Shown: positions 11,807 to 21,081, counted from the stretch's first letter. The stretch: DNA of 64,000 nucleotides from JAXMCI01 sp046349435 (GCA_046349435.1 JAXMCI010000022.1:55711-119710); one strand, 5' to 3'. Numbers and translations: made by a program. Notes: a model not told the origin generated them from the letters alone.

Positions 11807-12915
11807 TCAGCCGGTCGGCCGTGCCGCGAGGTGGTTGTCCCAGCGCGGCAGCCGGTCGGCGGGCTGCGCCAGCGTCGCCGTCGTCAGCGCTCCGCTGCCG
11901 CGCTCGACGCGGACCAGCACGCGCTCGCCGCCGCCCGAGGTCAGCATGAAGCAGCCGGGCTGCGGCATTGCCGCGACGCCGCAGCCATCGGCCAGCTCGA
12001 CCAGGCCGAGGTATCGCCGCTCGGGCAGATGCCAGAGGGCGGCGACGCCGCCATGCGGTGCGGTGGCGATGCCGATGGCGCCGCTGCCGTCGACGGCGAC
12101 GCTGCCGACATAGCCGCGCATGCGCTCCAGCGCCGGCTCGGGCGTGGCGAGCGGCGCGAGCGCGCCGTCCCTGGCCAGCAGCGCCGCCAGGGGCCGCAGG
12201 TCGCCGCCCGGGTCCTGGTCCTGGATGCCGACCAGCACCTCGCCCGACGGGGTCGCGGCCAGGTGGCGCAGCGAGAGCGAGGGCAGGCCGGGCAGGCGGG
12301 CCGCATGGACCAGCGCGCCGGTGGAAGGCGAGATCACGGCGAGGCCGGACTCGATCGCCCGGGCGCCGGCCCGGCGACGAGGCCGCCATTGGCGACCACC
12401 AGCAGTCCCGCGGCCCAGACCAGCTGGTGCGGCTCGATGCCGTGCGTGGGCAGGCCGCCAGCCTCGCGGCGCCCGGTGGCGACGGCGTAGAGGCCGAGGC
12501 TGCCCGCCTGGTCCGCCAGCCGGCTCTCGGTGGCCAGCACCCGGCTGCCGTCCGCGGTGAAGACGAGGTGGCCGTCGAAGCTGCGGTCGTCCGGCGCGTG
12601 CAGCCGCCGCAGGGTGGCGCCGCCGGCCAGGTCGCAGAGCGCGATGGCGCGTCCCGGCGCGCGGTCGACCAGCGCGCAGAGCCTGCCTGCGGGGTCGAAC
12701 ACGGCCTCGTGCGCCCGCGCCGGCAGCGCCGCCTGCCAGAGCACGCGGCCCTGCGCGTCGAGCGCCGCGGCGCCATGGGAGGCCTCGCCTCCGTCGAGGT
12801 TGCAGGCGGCGAGAAAGGCCGGCGCCGCGCCGGCGCGGTGCGCGACGGCGGCGGCGGCGGCCAGCCCGGCGGCGGTGCCGCCGGCGGCGATCAGCAGGGC
12901 CCGGCGCGTGATCAT
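11807..12915 (-). pseudogene. DUF1513 (EfeO/imelysin-associated) Tat-exported protein, frameshifted
   Basis: The first frame (12915 to 12334) begins with a twin-arginine signal (MITRRALLIAAGG) and reads through the DUF1513 beta-propeller-like text FDGHLVFTADGSRVLATES, GIEPHQLVW and LLVVANGGL, then stops. The remaining text (AIESGLAVISPSTGALVHAARLPG and LSLRHLAATPSGEVLVG to the end at 11807) is in another frame. Loss of one base near 12357-12364, within CCCGGGCG, explains it. Rejoined, the protein is about 369 residues. The family is periplasmic and always travels with imelysins; its biochemical role is not established. It overlaps the upstream imelysin gene by 4 bases. Confidence 0.8.
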
Positions 12916-14066
12916 GAGCCGCCGTCGCCGTCGAGCTCGTTGAAGCCGAGCGTGATGCCCATCGCCGGCGCCGCCTCGCGGCGCAGCAGATCCTCGACCT
13001 GCTTCAGCGCGGCCCGGGCTTCCTCCAGCGCCCGGCGGCCGGCCGGGTCGGCGACGGCGCGGTCGAGCGGCTCCGGCACGCCCGCGAGCGCCTTGTCGAC
13101 AGCGTCGAAGGCAGCCGCCACGCGCGCCCCGGTCCCCGGATCGGCCGCGGCCAGCAGCGTCGCGAAGCCGGCGTCGCCGGCGAAGGAGCGCCGCGCCGTC
13201 TCGAGGTTGAGGCGCAGGTCGCGCAGCGAGCGCCCGGAGCGCCACTGCTCGGCCGCCTTCGGCCGCGCCTGGTCGGCCGAAGGCCCGAGCGGCGCGGCGA
13301 TCTTCTGGTCGGCGGCGACCTCGAGGATGGTCATCAGGTTGCCGAGGGACTGCGCCGCGGCCTCGCCGGCGCTGGCCGAGAAGGGCGCGGCGGCCCTGGC
13401 GGGATCGCGCTCGGCTTCGTGCCAGGCATCGCGGCAGGTCCCCGCGATCGCCGACAGGTTGCGGGCGATCGCCGTCGCTACCGCGCAGCGGCGGGCCGCC
13501 GCCGCGTCGCCGGCGAGCAGCGCCTGCCGCGCCGCGTCGTCGAAGAGCAGCCGCTCCAGCGCGGTCAGCCCCTGCACCGCGACGCTCTGGCGAGCGAACG
13601 CGGCCGGCGAGAGCTCGGCCGCGTCGCTGCCGGCGAGCAGCCCGGCGAGCTGGCGGTCGACGATGTTGCGCCGCTCCGGCCAGTAGGCGAAGCGGTCGGC
13701 ATGCTGCTGGTCTGAGAGCGGGCCGAGGCGGAACTGCTGCGCCCCCGCCCAGGCATCGGCGGTGGCGGCGAAGGCGGTGGCCAGGCGGTCGAGCCCGGCG
13801 GCATCCGGCCCGGCGGCATCCGGTCCGGCGGCATCCGGCCCGGCGCAGACCTCGGCTGCGGTCGTCGCGAGCGCCGCGCTCGCGCTCGCCAGCCGATCGA
13901 AGGCCGGCACCACCACCGTCCCGGCATAGGCGCGGTTGAAGCCGGCGAGGGCGGCCGCCTTGTCGGGCGGCTCGAGCCATTGCGGCGCCAGGCTGGCGAC
14001 GAGGACCGGGATGACGGCGATCACCGCCAGCACCAGGATCAGGACGCGCTTGGAGGGTCGTCGCAT
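12912..14066 (-). CDS. Imelysin family periplasmic protein (second imelysin)
   Basis: This 384-residue protein has an N-terminal signal anchor (about residues 6-27). Its imelysin core includes QFRLGPLSDQQHADRFAYWPERRNIVDRQL and the motif GLTALERLLFDD, which takes the place of the GxHxxE signature found in the first imelysin of the operon. Such proteins are linked to iron uptake in the periplasm. A Pro/Ala/Asp-rich repeat (AGPDA three times) near residue 75 comes from a 15-bp tandem array at 13801-13845. It lies between the di-haem oxidoreductase and DUF1513 genes, the same order as in the Pseudomonas imelysin (icmP) region. Confidence 0.85.
   Translation of the reverse strand: MRRPSKRVLILVLAVIAVIPVLVASLAPQWLEPPDKAAALAGFNRAYAGTVVVPAFDRLASASAALATTAAEVCAGPDAAGPDAAGPDAAGLDRLATAFAATADAWAGAQQFRLGPLSDQQHADRFAYWPERRNIVDRQLAGLLAGSDAAELSPAAFARQSVAVQGLTALERLLFDDAARQALLAGDAAAARRCAVATAIARNLSAIAGTCRDAWHEAERDPARAAAPFSASAGEAAAQSLGNLMTILEVAADQKIAAPLGPSADQARPKAAEQWRSGRSLRDLRLNLETARRSFAGDAGFATLLAAADPGTGARVAAAFDAVDKALAGVPEPLDRAVADPAGRRALEEARAALKQVEDLLRREAAPAMGITLGFNELDGDGGS
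13801..13845. repeat. 15-bp tandem repeat (3 copies) within the second imelysin gene
   Basis: Three head-to-tail copies of GCATCCGGCCCGGCG (the middle copy has one change) encode repeated AGPDA on the minus strand. The period of five codons keeps the frame, so copy number can vary without breaking the gene. Confidence 0.8.
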
Positions 14067-14075
14067 GGCCGCCGG

Positions 14076-15388
14076 TCAGAGCGATTTGAGGAAGGCGATC
14101 AGCGCGTCGCGGTCGGCCGCCGGCATGGCCGCGACGCGGTCGCGGGCGGCCACCGCCTCGCCGCCATGCCAGAGGATGGCCTCGAGGATCGACCGCGCCC
14201 GGCCGTCATGCAGGAGCGCCGCGTCGCCCGCAGCGTGGCTCGCGCGGCCGAGGCCCCAGAGCGGTGCGGTGCGCCACTCGGCGCCCGACGCGCCGCCCTC
14301 GGGCATGGCCTCGGCCAGCCCGGCCCCCATGTCGTGCAGCCTGAGGTCGGTGTAGGGCGCGATGGCGCGCGCCGGCCGGCCCTCGGCGGCCGGCAGGACG
14401 AAGGAAGGCCGGTGGCAGGCGGCGCAGCCGGCGGCGGCGAACAGGCGGCGGCCCGCCGCTTCGGATGGCGTCGCCTCGGATGGCGCCGCGCCGGCGGGCG
14501 GCGCCAGCGCGACGGCGACGAAGCGGTCGAGCGGCCGGGTCAGCAGGCCCGGCACCTCGAGCGCCTCGAGCTGCGGCGACGCGCCGTTCGGCATCGCCCG
14601 ACAGGCGGCCTGCCGGGGCGTGCAGTCGCCATAGGGGTCCCGCCGCAGCGGGCTGGACAGGCCGATATCGACGGCCAGGGCACGGGCGACCTGCGCCGCG
14701 ATGCTGGGCTCGCTCGCCTTCCAGCCGAACCTGCCGAGCCGGCGCCGGCCGCCGGCGGGATCGACCACCCAGCTCGGCCGGCCGCCGGTGCCGGCGAGGA
14801 TCTCGGCCTCGGGGATCCGCTCCAGCGCGCCGAGCCCGACCAGCGGTGGCGCGATGCGCAGGCCGAGCCGCGTCTCCGGCTCGAGCGGGCCTTCGGCCGC
14901 ATCCGCGATCCGGGGACGCGGCCGGCGCAGCGCGACCACCGTGCCATCGGCCAGCCTCGTCGCTGCCGTGACCATGTCGACGGCGACACGGCCTTCGGGC
15001 ACCAGCCCGGGCACCGCCTGGGTCTGCAGCTGGCTGCCATAGCCGGCGTCCGCAGCGCCCGTCCCGGCGTGGCCGAGCCGCAGCACGATCCCGGCATGGC
15101 CGGCGGCGCCGCGCGGCCGGCGCCCCGCCCGGCGCCGGCGTGACAGCCGGCGCAGGAGCGGGCGTCGTAGAGCGGGCCCAGCCCGTCGGTCGCCTGGGTC
15201 GAGGAGGGGGCCGAGACCCACTGGCGCTCGAACAGCGCCTTGCCGATGGCGATGGCGAGCCGGCCGTCGTCGGGCGGGGCAGGGGGCCCGGCCGCGGCGA
15301 AGGCGAGGCCGACGCCGAGCAGGACCGCGAGCGAGGCCGCACCGGCGAGCAGCCACCCGGCGGCGCCGCGCTCAGGCGATCCGGACAT
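14076..15388 (-). pseudogene. Di-haem oxidoreductase (DHOR, cytochrome c peroxidase-like), frameshifted
   Basis: The first frame starts at 15388 with a membrane/signal segment (about residues 11-32) and reaches the first haem-binding motif in SCAGCHAG. From about 15085-15125 the family text continues in another frame (AGIVLRLG, GYGSQLQTQAVPGLVPEG, RFGWKA, QAACRAMPNG), includes the second haem motif CAACH, and ends RDALIAFLKSL at 14076. A single lost base in the GC-rich run explains the shift. Rejoined, the protein is about 437 residues, normal for the family. It is periplasmic and its partner role in iron handling is not settled. It overlaps the multicopper oxidase gene by 17 bases. Confidence 0.8.
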
Positions 15389-16835
15389 AGCCCATCATCC
15401 CGGTCTCCTGATGCTCGACGATATGGCAGTGCAGCATCCAGTCGCCCGGGTTGTCGGCGACGAAGGCGATCGTCACCCGCTCCTTGGGCAGCACCAGCGT
15501 GGTGTCGGCGAGATGCGGCAGGATTCTGCGCTGGCTCGAGGACAGCACCTGGAAGCTGTGCCCGTGCAGGTGGATCGGATGCGGGTGCGGCGTCAGGTTG
15601 GCGATCTCCACCCGATAGGTCCGCCCCCGCTCGAAGCGGGCGAGCGGCGGCGGCAGGTGCCCCGACGTCAACGACGGCCAGGGTTGCCCGTTGAGGGCCC
15701 AGAAGGTCCGGGAGGACAGGCACAGCGCGTCGGCCACCTTCAGCCCCTGCGCCTCGAGCGCGGCGAGGTCGGGCGGCAGCGCCGGGGCGCCGGCGGCGCC
15801 GAGCTGGAGCGGGAAGGAGAGCGCGCCTGCCGCGGCCGGCACGGGGACGCCGGAGCGGCGCAGCGGCACCGGCGCGAAGGCGGGCCGCGCCAGCGGCGGG
15901 CCCTCGGCGCGCAGCGCCGCCATCGGCACCGGTGCGGCGGCGTAGTAGTTCATCAGCCGCAGCGTCCCGCCCGGCTCGGCCGGCGCGCGCAGCGCCAGGT
16001 CGAGCCGCATCGCCGGCCCGAGCCGCCAGCTATCGAGCGGCACCGGGTCGATCGGGTTGCCGTCGGTCGCGATCACCCAGGCCGTGCCGCCCTCCACGCC
16101 GAGGTCGATCAGGCGGGTCATGTCGAGATTGAGGAAGCGAACGCGAACATCGCCGTTGGCCGGCACCGCCAGCACCGGCTGCACCGCGTCGTTCACCGTC
16201 CGCACCCTGCCGAAGGTGCCCGAGCTGCTGGCGCCCTTGTCGGTCATCAAGGGCGTGAAGCGGCCCGCGTCGTCGATGCGCCAGTCGCGATAGGCGCAGA
16301 CCAGGTCGGCGTCGAACGGCGCCGCCGCGTCGCCTTCGACGATCAGCACGCCGGCCAGCCCGCGGCCGAGCTGGCCGACCGTGTCGCAATGCGGGTGGAA
16401 GAAGAACGTGCCGCAGTCCGGCGGCTCGATCTCGTAGACGAAGCTCTCGCCCGGCAGCACCGGCGCCTGCGTCAGATACGGCACGCCGTCCATGGCGTTG
16501 GCGATCCGCAGGCCGTGCCAGTGGACGGTGGTGTGCTCCGCGAGCTGGTTGCGCAGCACCGCCCGCAGCCACTGGCCGCGGCGCATGCGGATCACCGGCA
16601 GGGTGGTGTCGTCGGCATAGCCGAGCGTCGGGGTCGGCGCGCTCGTGCCCGGCAGCCGGCGATCGCGCCGGCGTGCGGTCAGCGTCACCGTCTTCACGTC
16701 GGCACCCGGCCCCGGCCGCGGCGCCGATGGCACGCGCGGCGGCGCCGCGGCCGGCAGGGACGCGCCCAGCAGGCCGGCGGCGGCGATGCCGCCGCCGAGC
16801 CCGAGCAGGGCGCGGCGGCTCCAGGGCCGGCGCAT
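15372..16835 (-). CDS. Multicopper oxidase, Tat-exported
   Basis: This 487-residue periplasmic oxidase has a twin-arginine-type signal (PWSRRALLGLGGGIAAAG). All four copper-binding clusters are visible: HWHGLR, FFHPHCD, HPIHLHGHSF and HCHIVEHQETGM, so type 1, 2 and 3 sites look complete. The three-cupredoxin layout and Tat export resemble CueO/SufI-type enzymes. ATG 16835 was chosen because it puts the signal peptide at the N-terminus and lies 7 bases after the imelysin stop; the upstream extension overlaps imelysin. Inserted in an imelysin operon, it may oxidise ferrous iron, as Fet3-type oxidases do. That role is inferred. Confidence 0.92.
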   Translation of the reverse strand: MRRPWSRRALLGLGGGIAAAGLLGASLPAAAPPRVPSAPRPGPGADVKTVTLTARRRDRRLPGTSAPTPTLGYADDTTLPVIRMRRGQWLRAVLRNQLAEHTTVHWHGLRIANAMDGVPYLTQAPVLPGESFVYEIEPPDCGTFFFHPHCDTVGQLGRGLAGVLIVEGDAAAPFDADLVCAYRDWRIDDAGRFTPLMTDKGASSSGTFGRVRTVNDAVQPVLAVPANGDVRVRFLNLDMTRLIDLGVEGGTAWVIATDGNPIDPVPLDSWRLGPAMRLDLALRAPAEPGGTLRLMNYYAAAPVPMAALRAEGPPLARPAFAPVPLRRSGVPVPAAAGALSFPLQLGAAGAPALPPDLAALEAQGLKVADALCLSSRTFWALNGQPWPSLTSGHLPPPLARFERGRTYRVEIANLTPHPHPIHLHGHSFQVLSSSQRRILPHLADTTLVLPKERVTIAFVADNPGDWMLHCHIVEHQETGMMGYVRIA

Positions 16836-16842
16836 CCGCCGC

Positions 16843-18120
16843 CTACTGCGCGACCGCGCCCGGATTGTCCAGGCTGTCGGAGCCCTCGACCTCGATGGTG
16901 AGGCCGAGGCCCGCCACCGCTCCTTCGACCGCATGGGCCTGGGCGACGAGCGTATCGACGACGCGCTGCACGATGGCGTTCCCGGCGGGATTGTCCGGAC
17001 CGATCATCTGGTCGTAGGCCATCCTGCCGCTGTCGGCGGTATCCTTCAGCGTCTGCATGGCCGCGGTCGCATCCTTCATGGCGGCCAGCACCCGCGCATT
17101 GGCGGCCGCGTCCCGGGCGGCGACGTAGTCCGCGAGGCTGGGGCCGGACACCACCGAGCCGTCGATCCGGGTGTAGCGTCCCTGGTAGATCTCGACCATC
17201 CCGCGCTCGTCGTAGAAGTGCGAGTTGTGGGTGTTGTCGCTGAAGCAGTCATGCTCCTCCTCGGGATCGTGCAGCATCAGCCCGAGCTTGGTCCGCTCGC
17301 CGGCCAGCTCGCCGTAGGAGAGGCTGCCGATGCCGGTCAGCATGGCGGCGATGCCGGCATTCGGGTCGCCGGCCAGCAGCCGCTTGCGGGCGGCGCCCCC
17401 CTCGGCCCAGAGCGCGGCCATCCTGCCGAGATCCTCGATCAGCAGGTCGGTCGCCGCCGCCAGGTAGGCGGCGCGCCGGTCGCAGTTGCCGTGCGTGCAG
17501 CGCTTCAGGTCGTAGTCGCTGGCCGGGCGGTTGCCGGCCCCCGGGCCGGTGCCGTTGAGGTCCTGGCCCCAGAGCAGGAACTCGATGGCGTGATAGCCGA
17601 TCGCCACGTTGGCCTCGCTGCCGGCCGCCCCCTGCAGCGAGGTGAGCAGCGCCTTGGTGATGGTGGTGGCGTCGATCTTGTCCTTGCCGACCTGGAGCTG
17701 GCGGTTGGCGACGATGTCGAGGCGGTAGAGCGGGTTGCTGTCCGAGCTCTCGCCGTAGGAGGGGTCGACATAGTCGATCAGCCCCTCGTCGAGCGGCCAG
17801 GCGTTGACGTTGCCCTCCAGCGCGTCGACCTCGGGATTGCCGAAGCGGAAGCCCTCGCTCTGCATGTAGGGCACGCGCGCCGCCCGCCAGGCGTTGCGCG
17901 CCGCCTTCAGGGTCGCATCGCCCGGAGCGGCGAGAAATGCGTCCACTGCCTGCTTCAGGGCCGTGGCGGCCGTCGCCGCGTCGCCATACATGGCCAGCCC
18001 GATGTCGGCGTAGGTCTTCAGCACGGCCGGCGCGTCCGGCGCGGCCGCGGCCGGCGGGGCGAGCGGGAAGGCGGAGAGGAGGCAGGCGGCAAGCCCGAAG
18101 GCCAAGCTGCGACGCGACAT
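16843..18120 (-). CDS. Imelysin family iron-associated periplasmic protein (first imelysin)
   Basis: This 425-residue protein has a signal peptide (MSRRSLAFGLAACLLSAF, cleaved near APPAAAA). Imelysin landmarks include NAWRAARVPYMQSEGFRFGNPEVDALEGNVNAWPLDEGLIDYVD, the metal-site motif GYHAIEFLLWGQDL (GxHxxE), and CTHGNCDRRAAYLAAATDLL. It resembles the M75/IrpA-type proteins. The ATG at 18120 was chosen because the longer frame would read through the promoter and put the signal peptide inside the protein. It is the first gene of a five-gene operon and follows a promoter with a Fur-like site, so iron-repressed expression is likely. Confidence 0.92.
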   Translation of the reverse strand: MSRRSLAFGLAACLLSAFPLAPPAAAAPDAPAVLKTYADIGLAMYGDAATAATALKQAVDAFLAAPGDATLKAARNAWRAARVPYMQSEGFRFGNPEVDALEGNVNAWPLDEGLIDYVDPSYGESSDSNPLYRLDIVANRQLQVGKDKIDATTITKALLTSLQGAAGSEANVAIGYHAIEFLLWGQDLNGTGPGAGNRPASDYDLKRCTHGNCDRRAAYLAAATDLLIEDLGRMAALWAEGGAARKRLLAGDPNAGIAAMLTGIGSLSYGELAGERTKLGLMLHDPEEEHDCFSDNTHNSHFYDERGMVEIYQGRYTRIDGSVVSGPSLADYVAARDAAANARVLAAMKDATAAMQTLKDTADSGRMAYDQMIGPDNPAGNAIVQRVVDTLVAQAHAVEGAVAGLGLTIEVEGSDSLDNPGAVAQ

Positions 18121-18150
18121 CGAAAGGCTCCTGGGGATAGCTGCGCCGTC

Positions 18151-18180
18151 GGTATAATGAGAATCAGTCGCAGTTGCAAC
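18151..18180 (-). promoter_or_regulatory. Imelysin operon promoter with Fur-like site
   Basis: On the minus strand TTGCAA (18179-18174) and TATACC (18156-18151) are separated by exactly 17 bases. The spacer GCGACTGATTCTCATTA resembles alphaproteobacterial Fur-regulated sites (TGATTCTCATT core). The imelysin start is 31 bases downstream. Iron control is inferred from the motif and the gene content. Confidence 0.5.
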
Positions 18181-18440
18181 AACTGAGACGCCGACACCGG
18201 TTTGCGCGGAGGACACGTCCGGGCCGGCCAGGGCCGGAGCCAGGCCGGAGCCATGCCGGAGCTGGGGGTTCCCCGATTTGCCTTGCTTATCCGGGGCTGC
18301 TGCCCTATCTACCCCGCGTCAAATCCACACGCGGGCTGGCGGTTGCCGGGGAGAAATCCCGACGGTCGCGTCCGGTGTCGTCTGCTTTCGGCCGACGACC
18401 AGCGCCCGCGGCGGCTCAACCGGAACAAGGACGTTCTCGC
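18181..18440 (+). other. rpsB upstream leader region, no gene seen
   Basis: Together with the imelysin promoter this 320-base gap (18121-18440) is the only gene-free stretch over 300 bases. It separates the divergent imelysin and rpsB genes. A possible rpsB promoter is TTGCTT (18283-18288) with CTATCT (18305-18310) and a 16-base spacer. I see no convincing small gene or known riboswitch in it. Confidence 0.35.
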
Positions 18441-19241
18441 ATGGCAATGCCGACCTTCACCATGCGCCAGCTGCTCGAGGCTGGCGTGCATTTCGGCCAC
18501 CACACCCGTCGCTGGAACCCGAAGATGGCACCGTACATCTTCGGCGTGCGCAACGGCATCCACATCGTCGATCTCGGCCAGACCGTGCCGATGCTGCAGC
18601 AGGGTATCGAGGCGATCCGCGGCGTCGTCGCCAGCGGCGGCCGCGTGCTGTTCGTCGGCACCAAGCGCCAGGCCAGCGAGAAGGTCGCCGAGTCGGCGAA
18701 GCGCTGCGGCCAGTACTACGTCAATCACCGCTGGCTCGGCGGCATGCTGTCGAACTGGAAGACCATCTCGCAGTCGATCAAGCGGCTGCGCGACCTCGAC
18801 GAGCGGCTGCAGGGCAACACCGCGGGCCTGACCAAGAAGGAGCTGCTGCAGATGACGCGCCAGCGCGACAAGCTGGAGCGCGCGCTCGGCGGCATCAAGG
18901 AGATGGGCGGCCAGCCCGACATCCTGTTCATCATCGACACCAACAAGGAGGACATCGCCGTCGCCGAGGCCAACAAGCTCGGCATCCCGGTGGTGGCCAT
19001 CCTCGACAGCAATTCCGACCCGAGCGGCGTCACCTATCCGATCCCGGGCAACGACGACGCGATCCGGGCCATCTCGCTCTATTGCGACCTCGTCTCGGCG
19101 GCGGTGCTCGACGGGCTGCAGCAGGAGATGGCGTCGACCGGCGCCGATATCGGCGAGGCCGAGGAGCTGCCGGCCGAGTCGCTGCCGGCCGCCGAGGAGA
19201 TCCCGGCCGCGGCGGAGACGGCGGCGGCCGCGAGCGCCTGA
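18441..19241 (+). CDS. rpsB: 30S ribosomal protein S2
   Basis: This 266-residue protein has the S2 landmarks MRQLLEAGVHFGHHTRRWNPKMAPYIFG, VLFVGTKRQA, VNHRWLGGMLSNW and PIPGNDDAIRAI. The start at 18441 places MAMPTFTMRQLLEAG at the N-terminus; the longer upstream frame is leader sequence. The C-terminal 30 residues are an Ala/Glu/Pro-rich tail (EELPAESLPAAEE) common in alphaproteobacteria. It heads the rpsB-tsf-pyrH-frr block. Confidence 0.98.
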   Translation: MAMPTFTMRQLLEAGVHFGHHTRRWNPKMAPYIFGVRNGIHIVDLGQTVPMLQQGIEAIRGVVASGGRVLFVGTKRQASEKVAESAKRCGQYYVNHRWLGGMLSNWKTISQSIKRLRDLDERLQGNTAGLTKKELLQMTRQRDKLERALGGIKEMGGQPDILFIIDTNKEDIAVAEANKLGIPVVAILDSNSDPSGVTYPIPGNDDAIRAISLYCDLVSAAVLDGLQQEMASTGADIGEAEELPAESLPAAEEIPAAAETAAAASA

Positions 19242-19262
19242 GCGCGAGGGCCGTCACCACGG

Positions 19263-19286
19263 GGGCCGGCGGATTGCTGCCGGCCC
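19263..19286 (+). terminator. Intercistronic hairpin between rpsB and tsf
   Basis: GGGCCGGC (19263-19270) pairs with GCCGGCCC (19279-19286) across an 8-base loop. No T run follows, so it may be a partial terminator or an mRNA-processing or stability element rather than a full stop. Confidence 0.35.
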
Positions 19287-19348
19287 GGGCGCTGGGAACC
19301 GCGCCAGCCCAAACCCACTCATTCGATAGTCTAGAGGAAGTAGGTCCG

Positions 19349-20272
19349 ATGGCGGAGATCACTGCGGCCCTGGTAAAGGAGCTGCGCGAGACCTCGGGCG
19401 CCGGCATGATGGATTGCAAGCGGGCGCTCACCGAGACCGGTGGCAACCTGCAGGATGCGGTCGACTGGCTGCGCAAGAAGGGCCTTGCGGCCGCCGCCAA
19501 GAAGGCCGGCCGGGTGGCCGCCGAAGGTCTCATCGGCGTCGTCGCCGAGGGCAACCGCGGCGCCATGGTCGAGGTCAACTCGGAAACCGATTTCGTCGCC
19601 CGCAACGAGCAGTTCCAGGGCTTCGTCGCGGCCGCCGCCCGGCTGGCGCTCGGCGCCGGCGACATCGAGGGGCTGCGTGGCGCCGCCTATCCCGGCACCG
19701 GCAAGAGCGTCGGCGATACCCTGACGCAGCTGGTCGCCACCATCGGCGAGAACCTGTCGCTGCGCCGGATGGCGTCCGTCGCGGTCGACAAGGGCGTCGT
19801 CGCCAGCTACGTGCACAACGCCGCGGCGCCCGGCCTCGGCAAGATCGGCGTGCTGGTCGGGCTCGAATCGGCGGGCGATCCGGCCAAGCTGGCCGCCTTC
19901 GGCCGGCAGGTCGCCATGCATGTCGCCGCCGCCAACCCGCAGTCGGTCACCATCGCCGAGGTCGACCCCGCCTCGCTGGAGCGCGAGCGCAACGTGCTCT
20001 CCGAGCAGGCGCGGGCCTCGGGCAAGCCGGAGGAGATCATCGGCAAGATGGTCGAGGGCCGGCTGCGCAAGTTCTACGAGGAAGTGGTGCTGCTCGAGCA
20101 GGTCTACGTCATCGACGGCGAGAGCCGGGTGAAGGCGGCGCTCGAGAAGGCCGGCAAGGACGCCGGCGCCCCGATCCGCATCGCCGGCTTCGTCCGGCTG
20201 GTGCTGGGCGAGGGCGTCGAGCGCGAGCAGAAGGACTTCGCGGCCGAGGTGGCGGCGCAGCTCCGCACCTGA
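19349..20272 (+). CDS. tsf: Translation elongation factor Ts
   Basis: This 307-residue nucleotide exchange factor for EF-Tu has an N-terminal UBA-like domain with the signature LRETSGAGMMDCKRALTE, followed by VNSETDFVARNEQF and the core dimerisation domains. A good ribosome-binding site (GAGGAAG, 19334-19340) precedes ATG 19349. It follows rpsB by 107 bases, the near-universal order, and pyrH follows by 49 bases. Confidence 0.98.
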   Translation: MAEITAALVKELRETSGAGMMDCKRALTETGGNLQDAVDWLRKKGLAAAAKKAGRVAAEGLIGVVAEGNRGAMVEVNSETDFVARNEQFQGFVAAAARLALGAGDIEGLRGAAYPGTGKSVGDTLTQLVATIGENLSLRRMASVAVDKGVVASYVHNAAAPGLGKIGVLVGLESAGDPAKLAAFGRQVAMHVAAANPQSVTIAEVDPASLERERNVLSEQARASGKPEEIIGKMVEGRLRKFYEEVVLLEQVYVIDGESRVKAALEKAGKDAGAPIRIAGFVRLVLGEGVEREQKDFAAEVAAQLRT

Positions 20273-20321
20273 CGGGGTCGCCGGGCGGCGCCCTCTCGCC
20301 GCCGCAGGAAGAGGAGCGTCG

Positions 20322-21077
20322 ATGGCGGAGCTGAGCCCGATCCGACCGGCGGAAGCGAGCGCTGTCCGCTATCGTCGCATTCTCCTCAAGATCTCCGGCG
20401 AGGCCCTGATGGGCGGCCGCGAGTTCGGGCTCGATGCGGAGATGGTGACGCGGGTGGCCCGCGAGGTCCGGGCGGTCAACCGTCTCGGGGTCGAGCTCTG
20501 CCTGGTGATCGGCGGCGGCAACATCTTCCGCGGCGTGGCCGGGGCCGCGCAGGGCATGCAGCGCGCGTCGGCCGACTACATGGGCATGCTGGCGACGGTG
20601 ATCAACGCGCTCGCCATGCAGAACGCGCTCGAGCAGCTCGACGTCCAGACGAGGGTCCAGTCGGCGATCCCGATGGCCAGCGTCTGCGAGCCCTACATCC
20701 GGCGCCGCGCGATGCGCCACATGGAGAAGGGCCGGGTGGTGATCTTCGCCGCGGGCACCGGCAACCCGTTCTTCACCACCGACACCGCGGCAGCGCTGCG
20801 CGCCTCCGAGATGGGCTGCGAGGCGCTGCTCAAGGGCACCAAGGTCGACGGCGTCTATAGCGCCGATCCCAAGCTTGACAGCACCGCCCAGCGCTACGAC
20901 CGGCTGACCTATCTCGACGTGCTGTCGCGCGACCTCAAGGTCATGGACGCCACCGCCATCTCGCTGGCGCGTGAAAACCGCATTCCGATTCTGGTATTCT
21001 CCATCTACCGTGACGGTGGGCTGGCCGATGTCCTCAGCGGCCGGGGCACCCACACCGTGATAACCGACAGGGACTAG
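20322..21077 (+). CDS. pyrH: Uridylate kinase
   Basis: This 251-residue amino acid kinase-fold enzyme phosphorylates UMP to UDP. Visible motifs are ILLKISGEALMGG (phosphate binding), LVIGGGNIFRG, ADYMGMLATVINALAMQ and the C-terminal NRIPILVFSIY. The ribosome-binding region GGAAGAGGAG lies just before ATG 20322. It is linked to frr by a 4-base gap, so they are very likely co-transcribed. Confidence 0.97.
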   Translation: MAELSPIRPAEASAVRYRRILLKISGEALMGGREFGLDAEMVTRVAREVRAVNRLGVELCLVIGGGNIFRGVAGAAQGMQRASADYMGMLATVINALAMQNALEQLDVQTRVQSAIPMASVCEPYIRRRAMRHMEKGRVVIFAAGTGNPFFTTDTAAALRASEMGCEALLKGTKVDGVYSADPKLDSTAQRYDRLTYLDVLSRDLKVMDATAISLARENRIPILVFSIYRDGGLADVLSGRGTHTVITDRD

Positions 21078-21081
21078 GGCC

